Positions 15,715 through 23,900 of a stretch of 64,000 nucleotides of DNA are shown here, piece after piece. Both the position numbers and the translations under genes were made by a program. The notes under the pieces are model-generated. The model saw nothing but the letters and a program-made list of their open reading frames with translations, was not told the DNA's origin and did not search any database. Origin of the DNA: Sphingobium sp. TCM1 (GTDB taxonomy: Bacteria; Pseudomonadota; Alphaproteobacteria; Sphingomonadales; Sphingomonadaceae); assembly GCF_001650725.1 (NCBI RefSeq), contig NZ_LXVX01000041.1, positions 100,821 to 164,820 on the forward strand, in the 5' to 3' direction. Each line of letters opens with the position of its first letter. The stretch's first letter is position 1.

Positions 15715-16347
15715 ATGCGATCCCGGCCCCTCTTTCCCTGGAGTTACGGCATGTTCCTGGCGCTGCTTGCGCTCGCGGCGCCGCTTGCGGTGCTGCTGCC
15801 GTGGCATGAGGCGGTGATGGCCGGGTTCGATCTGGCTGCGATCGCCTTCATGGCTTCGGTCGCGCCGCTCATTGATGCCGCCCCCGATACGATGCGTCGC
15901 AATGCGCAAGCAAACGACGCCAATCGCGGCCTGATGCTGCTGCTGACCGGAATCGTCAGTCTGGTAATCCTGGTGGCGGTGGGGGTCGCGATCAGCCAGC
16001 ATGGCGGACCGGACGGAGCGATGATCGCGCTTTTGCTGGCTACGCTGCTGATCGCCTGGGTTTTCTCGAACCTCGTCTATGCCATGCATTATGCCCATAT
16101 CTTCTACCTGCCCGATGGCCTCGGGAAGGATCGGGGCGGCCTGGATTTTCCGGCGACGAATGAACCGGGCTACTGGGATTTCCTCTATTTCGCCTTCACC
16201 CTGGGCATGACCTTCCAGACGTCGGACGTCTCAGTGACGACGAGCGCGATGCGCCGGACGGTGCTGTTCCAGTGCCTGGCGGCGTTCCTCTTCAACATCG
16301 GCATCCTCGCCTTCACCATCAACGTGTTGGGCGGGTCAGGCAGCTGA
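15715..16347 (+). CDS. DUF1345 integral membrane protein
   Basis: A 210-residue membrane protein with about five hydrophobic helices (MFLALLALAAPLAVLL, LMLLLTGIVSLVILVAV, MIALLLATLLIAWVFSN, and two more near the end). The DUF1345 signature YWDFLYFAFTLGMTFQTSDV is clear. Function is unknown. ATG 15715 is chosen because the longer frame starts inside the palindromic repeat. The 3' end overlaps the following small gene by 12 bases, tail to tail. Confidence 0.88.
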   Translation: MRSRPLFPWSYGMFLALLALAAPLAVLLPWHEAVMAGFDLAAIAFMASVAPLIDAAPDTMRRNAQANDANRGLMLLLTGIVSLVILVAVGVAISQHGGPDGAMIALLLATLLIAWVFSNLVYAMHYAHIFYLPDGLGKDRGGLDFPATNEPGYWDFLYFAFTLGMTFQTSDVSVTTSAMRRTVLFQCLAAFLFNIGILAFTINVLGGSGS

Positions 16348-16617
16348 TTCCCAACGCGTCTCAGGTAGCGGCTCATCGTCCGCCATCGCGCGGATCGACC
16401 GCCACCACTCGTCCACCGGCGGGCAAAAGGGAGTGACGTGGCCGGACCGGGGACGGGCGAACCAGCTTTTCCCGCTGCGATAGTAGATCCAGCGGGAGTC
16501 GCAGTGGAGCGGTACCTGTTCAAAGGAAGGCGGTCCCTTCGGCGGATCATCGATCTGCCGCAAATGCCCCGGAACGGCGCGGACGCTTCCGTCGGGAAAT
16601 CGCACGGCGATCGACAT
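16336..16617 (-). CDS. Small hypothetical protein
   Basis: A 93-residue protein starting at MSIAVRFPDGSVRAV; a good AGGAGAGC ribosome site lies just upstream of this ATG, which supports both the gene and its start. It is rich in Trp, Pro and Arg (WIYYRSGKSWFARPRSG, DEWWRSIRAM) and has no signal peptide or membrane helix. I do not recognise a family. It is divergent from the ICMT-like gene. Confidence 0.6.
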   Translation of the reverse strand: MSIAVRFPDGSVRAVPGHLRQIDDPPKGPPSFEQVPLHCDSRWIYYRSGKSWFARPRSGHVTPFCPPVDEWWRSIRAMADDEPLPETRWESAA

Positions 16618-16751
16618 GATGCTCTCCTCATTTTTTTGCCCGCTCTCTCGCCATAACGATCTGATATTCTTTCGGTTCATGGGCAGTATGGGGATTTGCG
16701 ACGAAATGCCTTCATGGCTTGATTACCATTTTCCGCTAGAGGCCGAGCGTT

Positions 16752-18044
16752 ATGAGCAAGGCCGATCCCTGTCCCAAATCCTCGGTGAGCCATGGCGTCG
16801 GCATCGCCGGCCTGGTTGGGCTGGGCGTCTGGACGCTGATAGCGCGTCATTATGGGATGAACGGTCCCCACGCAGGACTTGCTGCCGTGGTCGCGTGCGG
16901 GTTGCCCATGGTGCTCTGGTCGCTGATCGTAGACAAGGTGCATCGCAATGCATCGACGGGGATCGACTGGGAAGCCGCGCCCCGCCCGGTCCGGCAAATG
17001 CTGGATATCAGCATCATCAAGATCGCCGGACTATGGGCGACATGGCTGGCCATCGCCATCTTCTACTGCATCGCCCGCTGGTACTGGAGCGGCAATTACC
17101 GCTTTTCCATGGACTTGTTCATCAATGCGGCGCCCTGGCTGCTGGTGTTTTCCATCCCCTATGTCGTCTGGATCGACCGGCGCCTGATCGAGCCAAGGGA
17201 TGCCTCCTACAGTTTCGGACAATGGGTGATCGGCGGCGCGGCCGGCAAACCCGACATGGAGCAGGTGGCGCATCATGCTCGCGCCTGGGCGGTAAAGGGA
17301 TTTTTCCTCGCCTTCATGATCTCGATCGTGCCGGGCAATTTCACCAACGTTGTGAACTGGCGGATCGAGGATAGCTTCGCCAACCCCGTGGCGCTGGCAG
17401 GGTTCCTGATCGCGGCCATGTTCATGATCGACGTCTGTCTGGCGACGGTCGGTTACATCCTGACATTCAAACCTCTGGATTCCCATATCCGCACCGCCAA
17501 TCCCTATCTGGGCGGCTGGCTGGCGGCGCTGATCTGCTACCCGCCCTTCGTGCTGATGGGCGGCGGCGGGCCGCTCGACTATCATGCCGGTGGGGCGGAA
17601 TGGGATTATTGGACGCAGGGCGCGCTGCAATGGCTATTGGGCGGCTGGCTTGTGCTGCTGACCGCCATCTATGCCTGGGCGACGGTGGCGTTCGGCCTGC
17701 GCTTTTCCAACCTGACCCATCGGGGCATCCTGACCCATGGTCCTTACCGCTGGACGCGGCACCCGGCCTATCTGTCGAAGAATCTCTTCTGGTGGTTTTC
17801 GGCGCTGCCTTTCCTGACGGTCAGCGGGTCGATGACCGACATGGTCCGCAACTGCGCGATGCTGGCGCTAACCAACGCGGTCTATTATTGGCGCGCCAGG
17901 ACCGAAGAACAGCATCTGTCGGCCGATCCCGACTATCGCGCCTATAGCGACTGGATGGAGCGTAACGCACCGGTCCCGCGCTTCTTCGCCTGGATGACGG
18001 GCAGGAAGCGCGAGACGGCGGTGGTGGCCCAGCCGGCGGAGTAG
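16752..18044 (+). CDS. Isoprenylcysteine carboxylmethyltransferase-like membrane protein
   Basis: A 430-residue protein with about nine or ten membrane helices. The C-terminal 130 residues carry the ICMT/PEMT pattern: GILTHGPYRWTRHPAYLSKN, then YYWRARTEEQHLSADPDYRAY, which in the family contribute the SAM and lipid sites. The N-terminal 280 residues are a membrane region without a recognised family, so this is larger than a bacterial ICMT (about 200 residues). Lipid or prenyl methylation is likely but the substrate is unknown. The gene converges on gshA with three bases between stop codons. Confidence 0.8.
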   Translation: MSKADPCPKSSVSHGVGIAGLVGLGVWTLIARHYGMNGPHAGLAAVVACGLPMVLWSLIVDKVHRNASTGIDWEAAPRPVRQMLDISIIKIAGLWATWLAIAIFYCIARWYWSGNYRFSMDLFINAAPWLLVFSIPYVVWIDRRLIEPRDASYSFGQWVIGGAAGKPDMEQVAHHARAWAVKGFFLAFMISIVPGNFTNVVNWRIEDSFANPVALAGFLIAAMFMIDVCLATVGYILTFKPLDSHIRTANPYLGGWLAALICYPPFVLMGGGGPLDYHAGGAEWDYWTQGALQWLLGGWLVLLTAIYAWATVAFGLRFSNLTHRGILTHGPYRWTRHPAYLSKNLFWWFSALPFLTVSGSMTDMVRNCAMLALTNAVYYWRARTEEQHLSADPDYRAYSDWMERNAPVPRFFAWMTGRKRETAVVAQPAE

Positions 18045-18047
18045 ACG

Positions 18048-19421
18048 CTAGAAGCTCTCTTCCGCATAAATGCGGCTGAGATCCCCCTGCCATTCGCCAT
18101 GATAGCGGTCGAGCAGCCGCTCCGCATGGGTCTTGCCCGAGGCGATCACCTCGTCGAGCGCCGAGAGATAGCCGGTCTCATTGTCGCCTGAGGCGTTGAG
18201 ACGCCCGCGGGCGGCGAGGCCCGATCGGGCGATATCCACCACTTCCCCCGCAATATCGCGCAGCTTGCGCCCGCCGCCGACCGGCGCGTCGAGGCCCAGT
18301 TTCGGCACGGAATCGCGCAGGACCTGCCGTTCCTCCATGCTCCAGTCCTTGACCATGTCCCAAGCCGCGTCGAGCGCGCCCTGATCGTAGAGCAGACCGA
18401 CCCACAAGGCCGGCAGCGCACAGATGCGGCTCCAGGGGCCACCATCGGCGCCGCGCATTTCCAGAAAGCTCTTCATTCGCACTTCGGGAAAGGCGGTGGA
18501 AAGATGATCCTCCCAATCCTTCTCGGTCGGCTTTTCGCCGGGTAGGACGGCCAGCTTGCCGGCAAGGAAGTCGCGGAAGCTGTGGCCCGCCGCATCGATA
18601 TATTTGCCGTCGCGGTAGACGAAATACATCGGCACATCGAGCGCATAGTCGGCATAGCGCTCATAGCCGAAGCCGTCCTCGAACACGAAGGGCAGCATTC
18701 CGGTGCGGTGCGGATCGGTGTCCGACCAGATATGGCTGCGGTAGGAGAGATAGCCGTTGGGCTTGCCGTCGGTGAAGGGCGAGTTGGCGAAGAGTGCGGT
18801 GGCGAGCGGCTGGAGCGCGAGGCTGACCCGGAATTTCTGCGCCATGTCGGCTTCGCTGCCATAGTCCAGGTTGGTCTGGATCGTGCAGGTGCGCAGCATC
18901 ATGTCCAGGCCCATCGATCCCACGCGGGGCATGTGCCGCAACATGATATCGTAGCGACCCTTGGGCATGATCGGCAATTCTTCGCGGTTCTTGTCGGGCC
19001 ACATGCCCAGGCCCAGGAAGCCCAGTCCCAGCATGTCGCCCACATATTTCACCTGCTCCAGATGCCGGCCGGTTTCGGCGCAGGTCTGGTGGAGATTTTC
19101 CAACGGCGCGCCCGACAGTTCGAGTTGGCCTGCGGGTTCCAGGCTGACCGTGCCGTCGCTGCCGGAGAGGGCGATGATATTCTCGCCCTCGAACACCGGG
19201 CTCCAGCCATAGCGCGTGAGGCCGATCAGCAACGTATGGATGCCGCCCATCTCCTCATAGGAAGGGGCGTGATGATCCTTGCGGCTGTAGACGAATTTTT
19301 CATGCTCGGTGCCGATGCGCCAGCGATCCTTGGGCTTCTCGCCCTTGGAAAAGGCCGCGATCAGCTGGTCGCGGCTTTCGATGACGGGATCATGTCCCCC
19401 GGAGTCGGTTCTGGTGCTCAT
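18048..19421 (-). CDS. gshA: Glutamate-cysteine ligase
   Basis: A 457-residue enzyme of the plant/alphaproteobacterial GCS2 type. Motifs include RIGTEHEKFVYSR near residue 40, SLEPAGQLELSGAPL, RTCTIQTNLDYGSE and FLEMRGADGG. It joins glutamate and cysteine with ATP, the first step of glutathione synthesis, in the cytoplasm. gshB is not in the window. It is downstream of rsmE with a 99-base gap, an order seen in many sphingomonads. Confidence 0.95.
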   Translation of the reverse strand: MSTRTDSGGHDPVIESRDQLIAAFSKGEKPKDRWRIGTEHEKFVYSRKDHHAPSYEEMGGIHTLLIGLTRYGWSPVFEGENIIALSGSDGTVSLEPAGQLELSGAPLENLHQTCAETGRHLEQVKYVGDMLGLGFLGLGMWPDKNREELPIMPKGRYDIMLRHMPRVGSMGLDMMLRTCTIQTNLDYGSEADMAQKFRVSLALQPLATALFANSPFTDGKPNGYLSYRSHIWSDTDPHRTGMLPFVFEDGFGYERYADYALDVPMYFVYRDGKYIDAAGHSFRDFLAGKLAVLPGEKPTEKDWEDHLSTAFPEVRMKSFLEMRGADGGPWSRICALPALWVGLLYDQGALDAAWDMVKDWSMEERQVLRDSVPKLGLDAPVGGGRKLRDIAGEVVDIARSGLAARGRLNASGDNETGYLSALDEVIASGKTHAERLLDRYHGEWQGDLSRIYAEESF

Positions 19422-19520
19422 GCCCCGCCCTTAGTGCTTCCCCTCTGCGCGTCAAACAAGAGCGCGCGGCGCACAGATAAGTTGCGCCTATCCGTTGCGC
19501 AATAACATGGCGAAATGAAA

Positions 19521-20267
19521 CTAGTCCCAATCGCCATTAATCGCCATCCAGGCGGCCGTGGCGGCGATCGCCGCCGTCTCCGCCCGCAGGATACGGGGGC
19601 CAAGCGATACTGGCACGGCGCCCGGCGTGGCGCGGATCGCCTCCCGCTCGGCGGGATCGAATCCCCCCTCCGGTCCGACCAGGAAGGCGGCGGGGCCGAT
19701 ATGGGCGCGCAGGCTTTCGACCAGCGGTTCGCCGCCCGTTTCGTCGGCGAAAAAGAGATGGCGATCGGCGGACCAGCCTTTGAGCAACGCATCGAGCTTC
19801 ACCATATTGGCGAGGTCGGGCAATGCCGTGCGGCCGCATTGCTCTGCCGCTTCGACCAGATGGGCATGGAGCCGGTCGAGATTGAGCTTGTCCACCACGG
19901 CGCGGCGGGTGAGCACCGGCTGGAGCCGGGCGACGCCCAGTTCGCACGCTTTTTCCGCGATCAGGTCGATCCGTCCTTTCTTGATCGGCGCGCAGCAGAG
20001 CCAGAAATCAGGGACGATTTCGGGTGGCCTGGTCTGGCTGATGCACTCCAGCACCAAATCCCGTTTACGAATGTCGCGGGCACGTGCCGCCCATTCGCCG
20101 GACCGGCCGTCGAACAGGAGCACGATGTCGTCGGGCTTCACTCGCATGACGCTGATCAGATAATGGGCCGGGTTGCCGTCGACCGGCACGGCGACCCCCT
20201 CGCCGAGCTGGGTTTCGACATGGAGGCGCGGGGCGCTTTGCGGCGGCCAGGCTGGGGTTGCGGTCAT
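19521..20267 (-). CDS. rsmE: 16S rRNA (uracil-1498-N3)-methyltransferase RsmE
   Basis: A 248-residue SPOUT methyltransferase. It has an N-terminal PUA-like domain (HYLISVMRVKPDDIVLLFDG) and the C-terminal knot with LVGPEGGFDPAE and LGPRILRAETA, the SAM-binding loops of RsmE. It methylates U1498 of 16S rRNA using SAM. The ubiA side, 83 bases away, holds a hairpin repeat. Confidence 0.95.
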   Translation of the reverse strand: MTATPAWPPQSAPRLHVETQLGEGVAVPVDGNPAHYLISVMRVKPDDIVLLFDGRSGEWAARARDIRKRDLVLECISQTRPPEIVPDFWLCCAPIKKGRIDLIAEKACELGVARLQPVLTRRAVVDKLNLDRLHAHLVEAAEQCGRTALPDLANMVKLDALLKGWSADRHLFFADETGGEPLVESLRAHIGPAAFLVGPEGGFDPAEREAIRATPGAVPVSLGPRILRAETAAIAATAAWMAINGDWD

Positions 20268-20290
20268 GATCTCTCTTGGCTTGTCGGATG

Positions 20291-20345
20291 CCCATTCTTC
20301 CCTAAAGAGAAGAATGGGGCTTCGACAAGCTCAGCCCGAACGGAG
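20291..20345. repeat. Hairpin plus CTTCGACAAGCTCAG repeat
   Basis: A 10-bp perfect stem (CCCATTCTTC against GAAGAATGGG, eight-base loop, 20291-20318) is followed by GGCTTCGACAAGCTCAG and CCCGAACGG. The second part matches a motif scattered between genes in sphingomonads, and a second copy lies at 63590-63652. Its final AACGGAG may serve as the ribosome site of ubiA. Confidence 0.7.
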
Positions 20346-20350
20346 TCGTA

Positions 20351-21256
20351 GTGAATCAGACGATCGTCCCCGACAGCGAAGCGCGCGGCCTGCTGGCGCG
20401 GCTGCCGGAAACCCCGCGCACGCTGGCGCAGCTGGCGCGGTTCGACCGGCCGATCGGGTGGTGGCTGCTCTTCTGGCCCGGCGCCTGGGCCGTGGCGCTC
20501 GCGGGCGGCGGATTCGCCCGCTGGCCGCTGGTCGCCTGGTTGCTGCTGGGCAGCATCGCGATGCGCGGCGCGGGTTGCGTGTTCAACGACATCGTCGACC
20601 GCGATCTCGACCGCAAGGTGGCGCGTACCGCCGCCCGGCCGCTGGCGAGTGGGGCGATGTCGGTAAAGACCGCCTGGGCCTGGCTCATCGGCCTGTGTCT
20701 CATCGGCCTGATCGTTTTGCTCCAACTCCACCTCTACGCGCAGATCGTGGCGCTGGGCAGTCTTGCGCTGGTCGCGGCCTATCCCTTCATGAAGCGGATC
20801 ACCGGCTGGCCGCAGCTCTGGCTGGGCCTGGTCTTTTCCTGGGCGGCGCTGGTGGGATGGAGCGAGGTCGTCGGCGCACTCACCCTGCCTGGCTTGCTGC
20901 TTTACGGCGGAACTATTTTCTGGGTCGTGGGCTATGACACCATCTATGCGCTGCAGGACCGGGAGGATGATGCGCTGATCGGGATCGGTTCGAGCGCATT
21001 GTCGATGGGGCGGCATGTCCGGGCGGGCGTGACTTTCTGCTACGCGCTGGCGCTGACCCTTTGGGCCTGTGCGATCTGGCAGGTGCGCGCCGACGCGCTG
21101 GCGCTTGCGGCGCTGCTGCCGATGGCGGCGCATCTGTCGTGGCAGGTGGCGACCCTCAAGCAGGATGGCGTCGATCCGCTGGCCAAATTCCGGTCCAACC
21201 GTTTTTCCGGCTTCCTGATGTTCCTAGGTTGCCTGGTGGTGGGGAGCGCCGCATGA
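20351..21256 (+). CDS. ubiA: 4-hydroxybenzoate octaprenyltransferase UbiA
   Basis: A 301-residue membrane prenyltransferase. The first Asp-rich motif is NDIVDRDLDRKVARTAARP near residue 75, the second is YDTIYALQDREDD, with about nine hydrophobic helices around them. It attaches the polyprenyl tail to 4-hydroxybenzoate in ubiquinone synthesis at the inner membrane. The start codon is GTG, with GGAG seven bases upstream supplied by the end of the repeat. The stop overlaps the phospholipase D start in ATGA. Confidence 0.95.
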   Translation: MNQTIVPDSEARGLLARLPETPRTLAQLARFDRPIGWWLLFWPGAWAVALAGGGFARWPLVAWLLLGSIAMRGAGCVFNDIVDRDLDRKVARTAARPLASGAMSVKTAWAWLIGLCLIGLIVLLQLHLYAQIVALGSLALVAAYPFMKRITGWPQLWLGLVFSWAALVGWSEVVGALTLPGLLLYGGTIFWVVGYDTIYALQDREDDALIGIGSSALSMGRHVRAGVTFCYALALTLWACAIWQVRADALALAALLPMAAHLSWQVATLKQDGVDPLAKFRSNRFSGFLMFLGCLVVGSAA

Positions 21257-22707
21257 CGCCGCAGCCCGGCGAGGACTGCTGGCGCATCGCGCGCGCCGAC
21301 AAGGCCAGCGTCATCATCGACGCCGACGCCTATTTCCGCCATGCCCGCGCGGCGATGATGAAGGCCAGGCGCCGCATCATGCTGATAGGCTGGGATTTCG
21401 ACGCCGCAATCAGCCTGATCCGCGAGGATGAGGCAGAGGATGACGCGCCGCTGGTCATCGGCGACTTCATCAGCTGGCTCGTCGATCAGACGCCTGAGCT
21501 GGAGATTTTCCTGCTGCGCTGGGATGTCGGCGCGATGAAGTCTATGGCGCGGCCGAGCAATCTCTACACCACGCTCAAATGGATGGCGCATCCGCGCGTC
21601 ACGGTGAAACTGGACAGTCATCATCCGCCGGCCGCATCGCACCACCAGAAGATCGTTGTGATCGACGATTGCTTCGCTTTCTGCGGCGGCATCGACATGA
21701 CTGGCGATCGTTGGGACACGCGCCATCATCGCGACGAAGATCCGGGTCGTCGTCACCCGGACGGGTCGCCCTACGGCCCTTGGCATGATGCGACCACGGC
21801 GCTGAAGGGGCCGGTGGCGGCCGCGCTGGGCGATCATGCGCGGGCGCGATGGAAGGGGGCGGGTGGCGATGCGCTGGAGCCAGTCGAAGGCAGCCATGAC
21901 TGCTGGCCGGACCGGCTGCCGGTGCAATTCGAGCAGGTCGATGTCGCCATCGCCCGGACCGCGCCGACGATGGACGACCAGGAAGAACTGACCGAGATCG
22001 AGCGGCTATATCTGAACCAGATCGCGGCGGCGCGGCGGCATATCTATGCCGAGAGCCAATATTTCGCCTCGCGTCGGATTGCCGAGGCGATCGCGAAGCG
22101 ACTGGTGGAAGCCGACCCCCCCGAAATCGTCATCGTCAATCCGGAGCAGGCCGATGGCTGGCTGGAGCAGCAGGCGATGGACACGGCCCGCGCCCGGCTG
22201 TTCGAGGCGTTGAAGGCGCGCGACGCGCACGGGCGCTTCCGCATCTATCACCCGTTCACCCAGCGTGGCGCCCCCATCTATGTCCATGCCAAGATATTGA
22301 TCGTGGACGACCGGCTGATCCGCGTCGGATCGTCCAACATGAACAATCGATCGATGCGGCTGGACACCGAATGCGACATCTCCATCGACACCGCGCTGCC
22401 GGCCAATGACGGACGGCAGGCGACGATATTGCGGATTCGCGACGAGTTGATCGCCGAACATCTCGACCTGCCGGTGGAGCGGGTGGCGACGGTGATCGCC
22501 GAGCGCGGCCTGATCGCGGCGATCGAGGAGTTGCGGCAGAAGCCGGGACGGACCTTGCGCCCCTATGTGACCCCGGACCTGAACGAGGTGCAGGCCTGGC
22601 TCGCGGACCATGAGGTGCTGGACCCCGAGGGTCCGGAGGAGATGTTCGAGGCGGTCAGCGAACGTGGCCTCTTCCGCCGGATGCGTGGCTGGTTCGGCCG
22701 GGGGTAA
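21253..22707 (+). CDS. Phospholipase D / cardiolipin synthase-like protein
   Basis: A 484-residue protein with two HKD motifs: HHQKIVVIDDCFAFCGGID near residue 132 and VHAKILIVDDRLIRVGSSN near residue 344, each with the Gly-Gly/Gly-Ser follow-up. There is no N-terminal signal or membrane anchor, unlike typical cardiolipin synthases, so a cytoplasmic or peripheral phospholipase or transphosphatidylase is more likely. The ATG start lies in the ATGA overlap with ubiA; the longer frame upstream is antisense-free ubiA sequence and is rejected. It converges with the aminotransferase, six bases apart. Confidence 0.9.
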   Translation: MTPQPGEDCWRIARADKASVIIDADAYFRHARAAMMKARRRIMLIGWDFDAAISLIREDEAEDDAPLVIGDFISWLVDQTPELEIFLLRWDVGAMKSMARPSNLYTTLKWMAHPRVTVKLDSHHPPAASHHQKIVVIDDCFAFCGGIDMTGDRWDTRHHRDEDPGRRHPDGSPYGPWHDATTALKGPVAAALGDHARARWKGAGGDALEPVEGSHDCWPDRLPVQFEQVDVAIARTAPTMDDQEELTEIERLYLNQIAAARRHIYAESQYFASRRIAEAIAKRLVEADPPEIVIVNPEQADGWLEQQAMDTARARLFEALKARDAHGRFRIYHPFTQRGAPIYVHAKILIVDDRLIRVGSSNMNNRSMRLDTECDISIDTALPANDGRQATILRIRDELIAEHLDLPVERVATVIAERGLIAAIEELRQKPGRTLRPYVTPDLNEVQAWLADHEVLDPEGPEEMFEAVSERGLFRRMRGWFGRG

Positions 22708-22713
22708 CGGTCG

Positions 22714-23823
22714 CTACAGGGCTTCGAGCGCCTCGGCGATCCGGCCGACAGCAACATCGAACCCGTCCACCTGCTGGGCGAAACCCATTCGCATATGGGC
22801 GGGATGGCCGAAACAGTCGCCGGGCGCGAGCAGCACGCCCTGCGCCGCGAGCGCCTGGCAGAAGGGGCGGCTGTCACGGCCGTCGCTGAGCCAGGGGAAG
22901 GCGGTGGTGCCGCCGTTAGGGCGCACCCAGGCGAGTCGGCCGTCGGATTGCGCCACCAGCGCGTCCAGCATCGCCATATTGCGCTGGGCCACCACACATA
23001 GCCGAGCGAGGATGGCGTCGCAGTGGCGCAGAGCCTGTGTCGCCAGTCGTTCGAGCAGGGGCGACGCGCTGATGGTGAAATAGCTGCGCGCATCCACGAT
23101 GCGGGCGCGCCGATCTGCGTCCACGTCGATCAGCCAGCCCATGCGCAGCCCTGGAAGCGACAGCGACTTGGACAGGTCGCTGGTGACGATGACATTGGCG
23201 ATACCGGCTGCGGACCGCTGGGGCGCGGCGAAATAGAGCGGATGATAGACTTCATCCACCAGCAGCGGGACGCCGCGCTCCGCGAGGGCTGCGGCAAGGG
23301 CTTCGATGTCGGGGCGGGGCATGACCGTGCCGGTCGGATTATGGGGGGTGTTGAGGATGACCAGGCTGGTGTCGGCATCGACCTGCGCCAGGATCGCATC
23401 CGCGCGCTGGGCGAAGCCGTCCTCGCGGTCCAGTCGATAGGTGCGGGCCGCCAGGCCCCAGGCTTGGCTCACGGCCGCATAGGCGGGATAGCCGGGATCG
23501 GGCAGGACGATGTTCGCGCCCGGTCGCGCGCACAGGCAGAAGAGGATCGAGAGTGCCTCCGACGCGCCGGTGGTGGCGATGACCGCGTCTGGATCAGCGC
23601 CATGGAAGGCGGCGATGGCCTCGCGCAACTGCCGGCTTCCCTCCGGCGGGGCATAGCTCAGGACCACATCGTCAATCGCCAGCTGGGCGTCGCCCAGCGC
23701 GCAGAGGTCGGCCACGCTCCAGCGCGGGCCGGTGCTCGATGCCAGATTATAGGCGATGGGCGGGGTCGCGAAATCATAGGCCGATAGCCAGTGATCGAGC
23801 GCGAAGGGAGGCAGATCTACCAT
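22714..23823 (-). CDS. Class I/II PLP aminotransferase
   Basis: A 369-residue fold-type I enzyme starting at MVDLPPFAL. Key pieces are TTGASEALSILFCL (cofactor-phosphate glycines), LNTPHNPTGTV, LVDEVYHPLYF (Asp for the pyridine N), and VTSDLSKSLSLPGLRMGW with the Schiff-base Lys. The C-terminal Arg that usually binds a substrate carboxylate is in HMRMGFAQ. Substrate unknown; aspartate-type or capreomycidine-synthase-like enzymes resemble it. It is last in the smc transcription unit, 77 bases after smc. Confidence 0.9.
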   Translation of the reverse strand: MVDLPPFALDHWLSAYDFATPPIAYNLASSTGPRWSVADLCALGDAQLAIDDVVLSYAPPEGSRQLREAIAAFHGADPDAVIATTGASEALSILFCLCARPGANIVLPDPGYPAYAAVSQAWGLAARTYRLDREDGFAQRADAILAQVDADTSLVILNTPHNPTGTVMPRPDIEALAAALAERGVPLLVDEVYHPLYFAAPQRSAAGIANVIVTSDLSKSLSLPGLRMGWLIDVDADRRARIVDARSYFTISASPLLERLATQALRHCDAILARLCVVAQRNMAMLDALVAQSDGRLAWVRPNGGTTAFPWLSDGRDSRPFCQALAAQGVLLAPGDCFGHPAHMRMGFAQQVDGFDVAVGRIAEALEAL

Positions 23824-23900
23824 GGTCGCTCCTTGTCGTTGGCGCGCGATGCTGGGATGCAAACCGGGCGGGAACAAGGACCGGCCGGGGCGGAGTGGCC

